This document shows positions 52,547 to 61,179 of a stretch of 64,000 nt of DNA, in pieces; the first letter of the stretch is position 1, and the number at the start of each line of letters is the position of its first letter. A program made the translations under genes and the position numbers. This DNA comes from an uncultured Coriobacteriaceae bacterium (GTDB lineage Bacteria; Actinomycetota; Coriobacteriia; Coriobacteriales; Eggerthellaceae): NCBI GenBank assembly GCA_937937585.1, contig CALDCB010000015.1, forward strand, positions 62,001 to 126,000, read 5' to 3'. The notes beneath the pieces were generated by a model. The model did not search any database, had not been told where the DNA came from, and worked only from the letters and a program-made list of their open reading frames with translations.

Positions 52547-53545
52547 CTATCGGTTCGTTATCTCGGTTTCGCAGGGATCCCCCGCCGCCATGCGGACGAT
52601 TCCGCCCACGCCGCACTCTACCATGCTGCTTACTGCCGCATCCGTGTAGAACGCCATATGCTGCGTGATCACGACGTTGCCGAACTGCATCAGGTAGAAC
52701 AAATCACGATTTGCCAGCGTCTCGGTGCGGTGATCTTGGTGCACCATACCTTTTTCACCCTCGATGGTGTCCATACCGATGGCGCCGATCTTCTGGCCCT
52801 CGATGCCCTCAACCAAAGCGGCGGCGTCCATAAGGTCGCCGCGCGAGCAGTTCACCAGAATCACGTCGTCTTTCATCTTGGCAATGGTTTCAGCATTGAT
52901 GATATGGCGCGTCTCGGGCAAACCGGGCAGATGCAACGTGATGACGTCGCTCTCGCGCAGCAGTTCATCTAATGAGACATAGGTGGCGTATTTCTTAACC
53001 GGTTCCTTCTCGCGGTGGTCGTACGCCAAGATACGGCAACCAAAACCCGAAAGCAGCTCGATAACCTTACCGCCAATACGGCCGGTTCCCATAACGCCCA
53101 CTGTCAGATCTTTCAGCTCGCGGCCCTGAAGCCCTTCGAGCGAGAAATCGTTCACACGAGCGCGCCACGATGCCTGCTTGTACTTTCGCATGCAGATAAG
53201 GATCATCATGATGGTGAATTCCGCAACGCCGTTCGGTGCGTAACTTGCATTACAAACGCGAATCCCCAGTTCACGAGCAGATTCAAGGTCAATATGATCG
53301 TAACCGATGGTGCGCGTCGAAACGAACTCAACACCACGCTTCGCCCATTCCTCAAGCAACGGACGGTCAATGCGCCCCTGCCCCAGCATGGTAACACCCT
53401 TGAAGCCGGAAACCATCTCGACATTTTCAAGCGAAGGGATATCGCTGGTGATCTTTACTTCGACACCCCAACGCTTCATCTGAGCCTGAAAAGCCGCCCT
53501 TTCATCGTCGCGAACCTCGAAAGCAATGATCTTCACACCCGGCAT
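52547..53545 (-). CDS. D-2-hydroxyacid dehydrogenase (D-lactate dehydrogenase type)
   Basis: This 332-residue NAD-dependent enzyme reduces 2-oxo acids to D-2-hydroxy acids, such as pyruvate to D-lactate. The catalytic Arg is in LVNCSRGDL, Glu in DTIEGE and His in VITQHMAFYT. The cofactor loop is GVMGTGRIGG. TRTIGYDHIDLESARELGI resembles fermentative D-lactate dehydrogenases and VanH. No vanA-like ligase is near. The gene is convergent with lysR and probably stands alone. Confidence 0.9.
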   Translation of the reverse strand: MPGVKIIAFEVRDDERAAFQAQMKRWGVEVKITSDIPSLENVEMVSGFKGVTMLGQGRIDRPLLEEWAKRGVEFVSTRTIGYDHIDLESARELGIRVCNASYAPNGVAEFTIMMILICMRKYKQASWRARVNDFSLEGLQGRELKDLTVGVMGTGRIGGKVIELLSGFGCRILAYDHREKEPVKKYATYVSLDELLRESDVITLHLPGLPETRHIINAETIAKMKDDVILVNCSRGDLMDAAALVEGIEGQKIGAIGMDTIEGEKGMVHQDHRTETLANRDLFYLMQFGNVVITQHMAFYTDAAVSSMVECGVGGIVRMAAGDPCETEITNR

Positions 53546-53620
53546 CCTCGATCTCCCGCCACTATTCCAAAAAGTTACCTTTAGCGCACTGCATTGTAGT
53601 CGAGAAATGCGACAAGCGTG

Positions 53621-54313
53621 TTAACAAAGCTGTTCGCTAAGCCAGCGAACGCCCTTCGCAACACGCAAGGCAGGATCTTTGAAGTGATTGCCGGGATTCA
53701 TTTCAAATGCGCTAATCGAACCGCGATCGGCAAAAATGCGCTGGATCTGTCGCGTGTCGTCCTCAACGGTTCGAAGCAACCTGTTCGGCGTGCGAGCTTC
53801 CTTGCCGCCAAGCGAAAAATACGAGAACGGAACGACCTCATCAACCACGTGATCGAAAACGTACTCCCGAAATCCGGGATACCAAAGCGAGCCCGACACG
53901 CTTGCCACGGCAGAGAACAGCTTGCTTTCAAACGAGGCCCACACCGCGAACAGTCCCGCAAGCGAGTACCCGGCTATCGCACGAACGATCTTAGCTTCCC
54001 CAAGAACGGCTTCAACACGGGGAACGATCTCCTGCTCGAGCAAAGCCAACTGAACGGCGGCTTTTCCCGCAAAAGGAGCATCGTCGCCGAACAGCCCTTC
54101 GGACGCCCACGGCGTCATGGCGTCATTCCAAGCAAAACCCTCGATGAACACCAAAGCAACGCCCGAGACGCCGAGTTTTTCGCATTGAGATGCGATTTCT
54201 TGCGCTTCGTTCGGTGCCACATGAAGGTACACCACGGGAAGCGCGCCGTCTTCACCATGACAACCAAGCATGCAAACACTTACGCGCTGCCCCGCTACCT
54301 CGATTGTTTCCAT
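53621..54313 (-). CDS. Esterase-like alpha/beta hydrolase
   Basis: The product is 230 residues from the ATG at 54313 (AAGGAG upstream). The nucleophile elbow is GYSLAGLFA, preceded by the hydrolase beta strands (LPVVYLHV). Near the end, FEMNPGNHFKDP carries the likely catalytic His. It resembles the esterase D / Fes-type group that hydrolyses siderophore or acyl esters, but the substrate is unknown. It lies upstream of the dehydrogenase and downstream of the kinase-like gene on the same strand. Confidence 0.8.
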   Translation of the reverse strand: METIEVAGQRVSVCMLGCHGEDGALPVVYLHVAPNEAQEIASQCEKLGVSGVALVFIEGFAWNDAMTPWASEGLFGDDAPFAGKAAVQLALLEQEIVPRVEAVLGEAKIVRAIAGYSLAGLFAVWASFESKLFSAVASVSGSLWYPGFREYVFDHVVDEVVPFSYFSLGGKEARTPNRLLRTVEDDTRQIQRIFADRGSISAFEMNPGNHFKDPALRVAKGVRWLSEQLC

Positions 54314-54363
54314 AAGAAAGGCTCCTTCAGTTGAAAGCTGCACCGAAGACAGCGGTCGAAGCC

Positions 54364-55338
54364 TTATGCAATGGCCCTTTCCATCTGCAGGCGCTCGTAG
54401 CCGTCAATGACTTTGTCGAAGTAGGTTTCCGCGTACGACAAGTAAATGTCACGCCATTCACCGGCGCTTCCACCCGACGCCTCTTTCACCAACGACCACA
54501 GATACCAGCACCAACCAGCCAACGCAACGTAAGCGAAGTTATGGCATCGCTCGGCCAACGTGGCGGAACGACCGAAATATGCATCAAGCGCATCAGAGGC
54601 TTCCTGCTCGGAAAGCTGGCAACACACGGTGAAAGTACCGAAGTCGTGCGCGTAGTCGGACATGCCCGCATACTCCCAGTCGATAAGATGCATGCCATCG
54701 TTTTCGTCCACGAGAATGTTCATCGTAAAGAAATCGTTATGCGTCAGACACACCGGGGCACAATCGGCGTTCGAATAGGCAGCAACGACAGCCGCCTTCA
54801 TGCGCAAGCGATTGAACGCCTCGTCGGTGATAGGGCCTTTGCGCAGAAGCAAGCGCTCGTAACGGCGGCTTTCCACGTAAAAGTCGAACGTACGCTTTAG
54901 GGTTGCATCCGACCGATGCAGATCGTGGATCATTTTCATCGCCACGGCAACCTGCTCGGGGTTGTGGGCGTCAAGCTCGCGGCAGTTCGTGATGAAACGC
55001 GAGATCTTCCAACCAGTACGCTCATCCTCGAACACGAACGTGCCATCAAGGCCAAGCTTGAGCGCAACGCGCTGGGCGTCCACCTCGGCCTTTCGATTGA
55101 TAAGATCCTCGGTACCGATGCCGGGCATACGGTACACGAACTCGCCCTTCGGCGTGGCGAAATGCCAAGACTCGTTGGTAAGGCCCTGCTTCATGGGCCA
55201 AATATCAGTGACCTCTTCGCGCGTGGCACCAAGGATTGACCGAATGTGATCATATGCAACAGAAGGCAAAACGCATTCTTCCGCGTTAAAACCCTCTTTA
55301 ATAGAAGACGCAGTTTCACATGAGTCGTTACCGACCAT
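54364..55338 (-). CDS. Choline kinase-like phosphotransferase (LicA-like)
   Basis: This 324-residue protein has the kinase fold of choline/aminoglycoside kinases. The catalytic loop is LTHNDFFTMNILV and the metal site is MHLIDWEYAGMSDY. MKQGLTNESWHFATPKGEFV is the nucleotide-binding start typical of LicA. It would phosphorylate choline or ethanolamine in the cytoplasm. LicD, which attaches phosphocholine to surface glycans, is encoded upstream on the same strand, 193 bases away. No LicC cytidylyltransferase is in the window. Confidence 0.85.
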   Translation of the reverse strand: MVGNDSCETASSIKEGFNAEECVLPSVAYDHIRSILGATREEVTDIWPMKQGLTNESWHFATPKGEFVYRMPGIGTEDLINRKAEVDAQRVALKLGLDGTFVFEDERTGWKISRFITNCRELDAHNPEQVAVAMKMIHDLHRSDATLKRTFDFYVESRRYERLLLRKGPITDEAFNRLRMKAAVVAAYSNADCAPVCLTHNDFFTMNILVDENDGMHLIDWEYAGMSDYAHDFGTFTVCCQLSEQEASDALDAYFGRSATLAERCHNFAYVALAGWCWYLWSLVKEASGGSAGEWRDIYLSYAETYFDKVIDGYERLQMERAIA

Positions 55339-55531
55339 GCCCCCCCCAACCAGTAAAAGAAATTAAATCAATCAGCGAGGTCCCCAACAGACATAAATCT
55401 CGCCGATTTCACTAGAGGGGATTTTATTCGCCTTGTTCATTGTTGTAAAGGGATCGTAAGTTTTCGAACAAGCTCTTCACGCACGCCTTACCTAGCAGTT
55501 TGAACGCCGCAAAGTCAACGCGGCTATCAAA

Positions 55532-56410
55532 CTAGATGTTCGCGTATTCGCCGAAATCAAGCACGTCGGGATAATGCTCCTTGCGCTTGTCCGCCGGCGG
55601 AAGTTGCATGAAGTCGCCATAGAACTCATACAGCAGCTTTTCGGTGTTCTTGGCAATGGGGATCATGGTGTCCTCAAAGGGAACCATGCGCACAGGATAC
55701 AGATCGTCACGCAAATACGTGCAGGCGAAACGGTTGGTATCACACACGTAGCCAACACGCTTGGTAGAGAAATCATCCTTATAGCGAGTCATGGCATCAA
55801 GCGCGCGCTTGTTGAAATCGATATTGCGCAGACCGGGAAGCTTCAGCATGCCGCGCATGACGTTCGTTCCCGTGCGAAGGATTTTCGCACGGGCATCGTT
55901 ACCGGCGATGTAGGGGTTCTCGATGCCCTTCACAATAGCGAGCTTGTTGTTGAACCACGCATCCCAAGCCTGGCTTTTGTATGCCTTCTCGTCGTCAGCC
56001 AGGTTGTCCATGGCGAACAGATCCAAGAAAATGCCCGAAGGGCAATCCATGGTGGCAAGCGCCGAATCGCGGAACTCGGTTCCCTTCAGCATCATGCGAA
56101 ACGTTGCCATGGGATAACGCGGGTCGATCTGCGAATTGAGCATTTCATACTTGTCAGAGTGATCGCGCTGAACGATTTCGGTGAGTTTGTCCAAGTCGGG
56201 GCGCGGCATGCAAATATCGATGTCGTCATCCCATGGGATAAAGCCCTTATGGCGCAAAGCGCCAATGGCGGCACCATATGCAACGAACCAGGTGATGTCG
56301 TTTTCTTCACAGATCTTCGAGAAGTCCTTAAGCATCATGAGCATGACGCGATGAAGCTGACGAAGCCTGTCGTCGGTGACGAATTCCTCTTGATTTGCCT
56401 GATCCCCCAT
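55532..56410 (-). CDS. LicD family phosphocholine transferase
   Basis: The product is 292 residues from the ATG at 56410; longer upstream reading has no ribosome site. The LicD hallmark is clear: WFVAYGAAIGALRHKGFIPW followed by DDDIDICMPR. These enzymes transfer phosphocholine or related groups to teichoic acid or capsule sugars at the membrane. With the LicA-like gene it suggests phosphocholine-type decoration of the cell surface. There are no glycosyltransferase genes nearby. Confidence 0.9.
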   Translation of the reverse strand: MGDQANQEEFVTDDRLRQLHRVMLMMLKDFSKICEENDITWFVAYGAAIGALRHKGFIPWDDDIDICMPRPDLDKLTEIVQRDHSDKYEMLNSQIDPRYPMATFRMMLKGTEFRDSALATMDCPSGIFLDLFAMDNLADDEKAYKSQAWDAWFNNKLAIVKGIENPYIAGNDARAKILRTGTNVMRGMLKLPGLRNIDFNKRALDAMTRYKDDFSTKRVGYVCDTNRFACTYLRDDLYPVRMVPFEDTMIPIAKNTEKLLYEFYGDFMQLPPADKRKEHYPDVLDFGEYANI

Positions 56411-56536
56411 AACAGCACCTATCTGAATAGATGAAGGCAGCCCCCAACGAACCGCCCGATTTGTAACTAAACAGTGTATCAAGAACCCGTAAAACTGAAC
56501 AGTTCCGCCCCTCATGCAATTCATACGGTTTCTGTC

Positions 56537-56564
56537 TTGTCACCTGTTATGTTAGGTATATACT
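56537..56564 (+). promoter_or_regulatory. Promoter with palindrome before the PTS_EIIC_2-type permease gene
   Basis: TTGTCA and TATACT are 16 bases apart. The space between them is occupied by ACCTGTTATGTTAGGT (56542-56557), an ACCT/AGGT-ended palindrome. It is a candidate site for the 3H-domain repressor encoded two genes on. Confidence 0.55.
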
Positions 56565-56607
56565 CAGTCAGCATTTCAACACGCAAACGAAAGGACGCGC
56601 GCACGAC

Positions 56608-57693
56608 ATGAAAGAACTTCTCAAGCGCAAAGGGATCGAGATCTCCGCGCAACGCTACCTCATCGACGCTCTGGGAGCCATGGCTCAAGGCCTGTTCGCC
56701 TCCCTTCTTATGGGAACCATTCTTTCCACCCTTGGCACGCAGCTGGGCGTGCAGGCATTCAGCGACGCCGGCGCATTCGCCAAGGCTGCAGCCGGCCCTG
56801 CCATGGCGGTCGCCATCGGATACGCGCTGAAGTCGCCTTCACTGGTACTGTTCAGCCTGGTAGCTGTTGGCGCCGCTGCTAACAGTCTAGGTGGCGCGGG
56901 CGGCCCTCTTGCCGTTCTAGTGGTTGCAATCGTCGCAACCGAATGCGGCAAGCTGGTTTCAGGCGCCACCAAAATCGACATTCTGGTCACGCCGTTCGTC
57001 ACCATCATGGTGGGCAGCCTGCTCTCGTACGCCATCGCTCCTAGCATCGGCGCTGCAGCCAGCGCGTTCGGCACCCTCATCATGTGGGCAACCGACCTTC
57101 AGCCCTTCCTTATGGGCATCGCCGTATCGGTCATCGTTGGCGTCGCGCTCACCCTACCCATCTCTTCGGCAGCCATCTGCGCCGCACTAGGTCTGACCGG
57201 TCTTGCGGGCGGCGCCGCGGTTGCGGGCTGCTGTGCGCAAATGGTCGGCTTCGCCGCAATGAGCTTCAAGGAAAACGGTGTTGGCGGCCTGATCAGCCAG
57301 GGTCTTGGCACCTCGATGCTTCAGATGGGCAACATCGTGCGCAACCCACGAATCTGGATTCCGCCCACGCTTGCTTCCTCTATCACCGGCCCTATCGCCA
57401 CTTGCATCTTCGGTATGACTATGGACGGAGCCGCGATCTCCAGCGGCATGGGCACCTGCGGCCTGGTTGGCCCCATCGGCGTGTACACCGGCTGGCTTGC
57501 CAACATCGAGGCTGGCACCATGCCCGCTATCACCGCTTTCGACTGGCTTGGCATGCTTCTGATTTGCATCGTGCTTCCCGCTATCCTTTCCATCGTTTTC
57601 GGCAACCTGTTGCGTAAAATAGGATGGATCAAAGAAGGCGACCTTAAGCTTGAAAGCGCAGACGATATCGCCCGCGCCAACTCCGAGGCTTAA
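56608..57693 (+). CDS. Membrane permease of the PTS_EIIC_2 family
   Basis: The product is 361 residues with about ten membrane helices and many Gly/Ala residues. GAMAQGLFASLLMGTILSTL, FVTIMVGSLLSYAIAPSIG and GTSMLQMGNIVRNPRIWIPP match the PTS_EIIC_2 family, which resembles PTS IIC proteins but lacks IIA and IIB partners. No PTS components are nearby. Since the next gene encodes a NiaR-like repressor, transport of niacin or a related compound is a reasonable inference. Confidence 0.85.
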   Translation: MKELLKRKGIEISAQRYLIDALGAMAQGLFASLLMGTILSTLGTQLGVQAFSDAGAFAKAAAGPAMAVAIGYALKSPSLVLFSLVAVGAAANSLGGAGGPLAVLVVAIVATECGKLVSGATKIDILVTPFVTIMVGSLLSYAIAPSIGAAASAFGTLIMWATDLQPFLMGIAVSVIVGVALTLPISSAAICAALGLTGLAGGAAVAGCCAQMVGFAAMSFKENGVGGLISQGLGTSMLQMGNIVRNPRIWIPPTLASSITGPIATCIFGMTMDGAAISSGMGTCGLVGPIGVYTGWLANIEAGTMPAITAFDWLGMLLICIVLPAILSIVFGNLLRKIGWIKEGDLKLESADDIARANSEA

Positions 57694-57735
57694 TCGGTTC
57701 AGCGCCCGATCGAACGCAACCGAAAGCGGGAAACA

Positions 57736-58272
57736 ATGAACGGCGAAGAACGCAGGAAGAAGATAACCGGCATTCTGGAGAACTCCGATGAACCCGTGCC
57801 CGGGCACACGCTTGGGCACGAGCTGAACGTCAGCCGCCAGGTAATAGTACAAGACATCGCGCTCCTGCGCAGCGCGGGGCACCCCATCGCTTCCACCAAT
57901 CGCGGGTACATCATGGGCGGCAAAGCTCAAGCCATCCGCATGTTCAAGGTGAAGCACAATGCCGACCAGATACGCACCGAAATGGATGCCATCGTCGACC
58001 TGGGCGGCTGCGTCATCGACGTTGCGGTGAATCATCGCACCTACGGTTTCATCAGCGCTCCGCTCGATATCAAAAGCCGCCGCGATGTCAGCCGGTTCAT
58101 CGAAGATTTGGACAAAGGAGTGTCTCAGCCCCTGTCCGCTTTAACCGATGGTTACCACTTCCATCACGTCAGCGCAGACTCAAACGAGATACTTAACGAG
58201 ATTGAAATATCATTGTCTGACCTGGGGTTTCTTGCTCCACTTACAGATTATGAGAAGGAAATGTGCAGTTAA
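57736..58272 (+). CDS. niaR: 3H-domain transcription regulator, NiaR-like
   Basis: This 178-residue protein has an N-terminal HTH_11 domain (PVPGHTLGHELNVSRQVIVQ) and a C-terminal 3H domain with its histidines visible in KVKHNADQIRTE, VNHRTYGF and GYHFHHVS. NiaR proteins bind nicotinic acid with a metal ion and repress NAD synthesis and niacin uptake genes. It lies 42 bases after the permease gene in the same operon. CGGGAAACA precedes the ATG, a weak ribosome site. Confidence 0.87.
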   Translation: MNGEERRKKITGILENSDEPVPGHTLGHELNVSRQVIVQDIALLRSAGHPIASTNRGYIMGGKAQAIRMFKVKHNADQIRTEMDAIVDLGGCVIDVAVNHRTYGFISAPLDIKSRRDVSRFIEDLDKGVSQPLSALTDGYHFHHVSADSNEILNEIEISLSDLGFLAPLTDYEKEMCS

Positions 58273-58294
58273 GGCAAAGTAATTTAGTTTCTGG

Positions 58295-58375
58295 TTAACA
58301 ACTTTATTTCAGAGTCCTATACTCCGAATCGTTTTCGAGCCGTGAGCGACAAAGCTACGGCTCATTTCTTTTTTA
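58295..58375 (+). promoter_or_regulatory. Promoter and terminator-like leader of the BASS transporter gene
   Basis: TTAACA and TATACT are 17 bases apart (58295-58300, 58318-58323). The transcript would then form GAGCCGT/ACGGCTC (58337-58363) followed at once by ATTTCTTTTTT, and the ribosome site AGGAGG comes next. This puts an intrinsic terminator between promoter and start codon, so it may be an attenuator. It could instead simply end the niaR transcript. Confidence 0.55.
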
Positions 58376-58387
58376 GGAGGTAGGAAA

Positions 58388-59368
58388 ATGAGAACACTCG
58401 AAAAAGTTAGCGGCTTCGCAGGAAAGTACATGGCAATCATCGCGCTACTCGTTGCGATTATCGCCCTGATCTTTCCGCAACCCATTCATGCCGCCATCCC
58501 CACTTCCTGGGTTAACACGCTTCTCGGCATCGTCATGTTCGGCATGGGCATGACGCTCAAGCTCAGCGACTTCAAGGTTGTTTTCACGAAGCCCAAAGCC
58601 GTTATCTGCGGCATCCTCTCACAATTCATCATCATGCCCGCTTTGGCATTCCTTTTGGTGACGCTGTTCCAGCTCCCCACCGAGCTTGCCGTTGGCGTCA
58701 TCTTGGTCGGTGCTTGCCCAGGCGGCACCAGCTCCAACGTCATGACCTATCTTGCCAAAGGCGACGTCGCCCTGTCGGTTGGCATGACCGCATGCACCAC
58801 CATCATGGCCCCGTTCGTAACCCCGGCATTGGTTCTTCTGCTTGCCGGTCAAACCGTCGACGTCAGCTACGTCAGCATGCTTGTTTCCATCGTTCAGGTG
58901 GTCCTCGTGCCCATCGCCCTTGGCTTTGTGATCAACTACTTCTTCGGCAAGTTCGCCGAAGCGTTCGGAAAGGCCCTGCCGCTTATCTCCGTTATCGCTA
59001 TCTGCCTGATCATCATGGCTGTCGTTTCCGCTAACGCAGCAAAGCTCATGAGCACTGGCTTGCTTGTCATTGCCGTCGTCATGCTCCACAACGTGTGTGG
59101 TTATGCCCTGGGCTACCTGGCCGGTCGCATGCTTGGCCTGACCAAAGAGCAAATGCGCACGCTCTCCATCGAGGTTGGCATGCAGAATTCCGGCCTGGCC
59201 ACCTCGCTTGCCACCATGCATTTCGCCGCTATGCCCATGGCTGCTGTTCCCGGCACCGTATTCAGCGTCTGGCACAACATCTCGGGTGCGGTGTACGCGA
59301 ACATCCTCGCTCGCACTGCCGAGGGCAAGAAAGCCGAGAGCCATGCAACGGAAGGTGCGCGCGCATAA
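58388..59368 (+). CDS. Bile acid:sodium symporter family (BASS) transporter
   Basis: The product is 326 residues with nine or ten membrane helices and a strong AGGAGG ribosome site. TLLGIVMFGMGMTLKLSDFK, GACPGGTSSNVMTYLAKGD and SIEVGMQNSGLATSLA are BASS signatures. Bacterial members carry bile acids, but also pantoate, sulfate or other organic anions. The bile salt hydrolase gene lies 234 bases downstream, which favours bile acids. A strong terminator separates the two genes. Confidence 0.9.
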   Translation: MRTLEKVSGFAGKYMAIIALLVAIIALIFPQPIHAAIPTSWVNTLLGIVMFGMGMTLKLSDFKVVFTKPKAVICGILSQFIIMPALAFLLVTLFQLPTELAVGVILVGACPGGTSSNVMTYLAKGDVALSVGMTACTTIMAPFVTPALVLLLAGQTVDVSYVSMLVSIVQVVLVPIALGFVINYFFGKFAEAFGKALPLISVIAICLIIMAVVSANAAKLMSTGLLVIAVVMLHNVCGYALGYLAGRMLGLTKEQMRTLSIEVGMQNSGLATSLATMHFAAMPMAAVPGTVFSVWHNISGAVYANILARTAEGKKAESHATEGARA

Positions 59369-59498
59369 CGCCAGCACCCAGCTGATCGATTCTTACTGGA
59401 TCTGACGCTTTCAAACGGAAAACCCAATCGCAATCAAACCGCGGCCTAACGCACACCCAACAAAAGCCCGACGAACAAGCAATCCTCGAACACAACCA

Positions 59499-59533
59499 GT
59501 AACGCCAGCGCGAGTAGTTCACGCTGGCGTTAC
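59499..59533 (+). terminator. Terminator after the BASS transporter gene
   Basis: GTAACGCCAGCG pairs with CGCTGGCGTTAC, a 12-base perfect stem, followed by GTTTTTG. Confidence 0.9.
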
Positions 59534-59602
59534 GTTTTTGTCGAGCAAGCGTACGCAGTGCTAGCATCAGCCCATTGAATCTTCCAAACCTAAGGAGCAG
59601 AC

Positions 59603-60559
59603 ATGTGCACCGGAATCCGATTCAACGACCCAGAAGGCAACCTGTACTTCGCACGCAACCTTGACTGGAACACCCGTTACGGCGAGCGCGTGGTTATCAC
59701 CCCGAAGGGCTTCGATATCCCCTATCGATTCATCGAGCCCGCAAAATCCCAGCACAACATCATCGGCATGGCTGTTGCCGCCGGAAACTTCCCCATGTAC
59801 TTCGACTGCGGAAACGACGCGGGCCTTGCCGTTGCGGGACTGAACTTCCCAGGCTTCGCCTCGTTCCCTGAAGAGCCGGTCGGGGGCAAAGACAACGTCA
59901 CCGCCTACGAATTCCCGCTATGGGTTGTCGCAACCTTCGACTCAGTCGATGCAGTTGAGGAAGCCCTCAAGAACGTCATGATCAACGGCTCGCCGTTCCA
60001 ACCCGGCGGCGCCGTGGCGCTGCTGCACTGGATCATCGGCGACGGAAAGCGCAGCATCGTCGTCGAGCAGACCGCCGATGGCCTTCACGTGTACGACGAT
60101 CCCGTCGACGTGCTTACCAACCAGCCCGAATTCCCCTGGCACCTTACCAACCTGCGCACGTACATCACCGCCACGAACACCATGCCCGAAAGCCCCGTTT
60201 GGGGAAAGATGGAACTTGTGCCGTTCGGTGCAGGCTCCGGTGCTCGCGGCATCCCGGGCGACTCGTACACCACCTCGCGCTTCGTGAAAGAGGCATTCAC
60301 CCATGTCAACTATCCGCAAAAGGACAACGAAGCCGAGAATGTCTCGCGCGCGTTCCATACCCTTTCGGCAGTTGCCATGATCGACGGCAGCTCTCAAATG
60401 GCCGACGGAACGTTCGAGGTCACCCTGTACACCGGCTGCTATTCGGCGCGCACGCAGACCTACTATTACTCGACGTACGAGGATCCTGCCATCATTGCGA
60501 TACCTATGAGCGATTATCTCAACGATTCCACCGACCCATCCAAGATCATCGTGATATAA
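59603..60559 (+). CDS. bsh: Choloylglycine hydrolase (bile salt hydrolase)
   Basis: This 318-residue Ntn-hydrolase cuts the amide bond of conjugated bile salts or similar N-acyl amides. The nucleophile Cys2 becomes the N-terminus after Met removal. The other active-site residues are Arg18 and Asp21 (ARNLDW), Asn81 (GLNFPG), Asn183 (HLTNLRTY) and Arg226 (YTTSRFVKE). The loop GARGIPGD lies where substrate preference is set. AAGGAG precedes the ATG. The family includes penicillin V acylases, but the BASS transporter next to it favours bile salts. Confidence 0.93.
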   Translation: MCTGIRFNDPEGNLYFARNLDWNTRYGERVVITPKGFDIPYRFIEPAKSQHNIIGMAVAAGNFPMYFDCGNDAGLAVAGLNFPGFASFPEEPVGGKDNVTAYEFPLWVVATFDSVDAVEEALKNVMINGSPFQPGGAVALLHWIIGDGKRSIVVEQTADGLHVYDDPVDVLTNQPEFPWHLTNLRTYITATNTMPESPVWGKMELVPFGAGSGARGIPGDSYTTSRFVKEAFTHVNYPQKDNEAENVSRAFHTLSAVAMIDGSSQMADGTFEVTLYTGCYSARTQTYYYSTYEDPAIIAIPMSDYLNDSTDPSKIIVI

Positions 60560-60604
60560 ACGAACGATCAGTGAAACAACGACCCTCTTAGCAAAAGGAT
60601 CATC

Positions 60605-61018
60605 ATGACCGGAAACGAAATCGTCCTTCAGTACCTCACCGCCGTACCCGCATGGTATTTGGCCACCAGCGTCGACGACCAGCCGCACGTTCGCCCGTTC
60701 AGCTTTGCCGCCGAACAGGACGGCAAGATCTGGTTCTGCACCGCAACCACTAAGGACGTCTGGGAAGAGCTTCTGGTGAACCCCCGATTCGAGGCAACTT
60801 CGTGGTGGCCTGGCCACGGCTGGCTGATCCTTCGCGGCGTTGCCGGCATGAATGACCTGGTAAACGACGATATCCGTCAGGCGGGTTACGACCACCTCAC
60901 CATGCTGGGCGAAACCTACGACGGCCCGACCGACCCTACTCTGGTTTTCTTCAGCGTCGAGCAGCCGCAAGCTTGGATCTGCGGTCACGACGATTGGGAA
61001 CCCATCGAGCTTCCCTAA
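60605..61018 (+). CDS. Pyridoxamine 5'-phosphate oxidase family protein
   Basis: This 137-residue flavin-binding split barrel contains AWYLATSVDDQPHVRPFSF and GKIWFCTATTKDVWEELLVN, typical of the family. Members bind FMN or F420 and reduce varied substrates; few are true pyridoxamine oxidases. It begins 46 bases after bsh with AAAAGGAT upstream and ends before a terminator, so it may be co-transcribed with bsh. Confidence 0.88.
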   Translation: MTGNEIVLQYLTAVPAWYLATSVDDQPHVRPFSFAAEQDGKIWFCTATTKDVWEELLVNPRFEATSWWPGHGWLILRGVAGMNDLVNDDIRQAGYDHLTMLGETYDGPTDPTLVFFSVEQPQAWICGHDDWEPIELP

Positions 61019-61044
61019 CAAGAACGTTCGTCGATTCTTGCGCA

Positions 61045-61079
61045 AGACCCCAGCGACACGTCGTCGCTGGGGTCTTTTT
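61045..61079 (+). terminator. Terminator after the PPOX gene
   Basis: AAGACCCCAGCGAC pairs with GTCGCTGGGGTCTT and is followed by TTTTC. Confidence 0.9.
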
Positions 61080-61179
61080 CACTGGGAAAAGAAGCACCGG
61101 CTGCCCTTCGTTCCAGCAAGTTCGATTAGCAAGCTTGTCGGCGAAACAAGTCAGCTAACCCTTCGCCGACGGGTATACT

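Noticed and set aside
52547..53545. VanH of a vancomycin resistance cluster
   Set aside because: The protein resembles VanH as all D-lactate dehydrogenases do, but there is no ligase, VanX or VanRS pair next to it.
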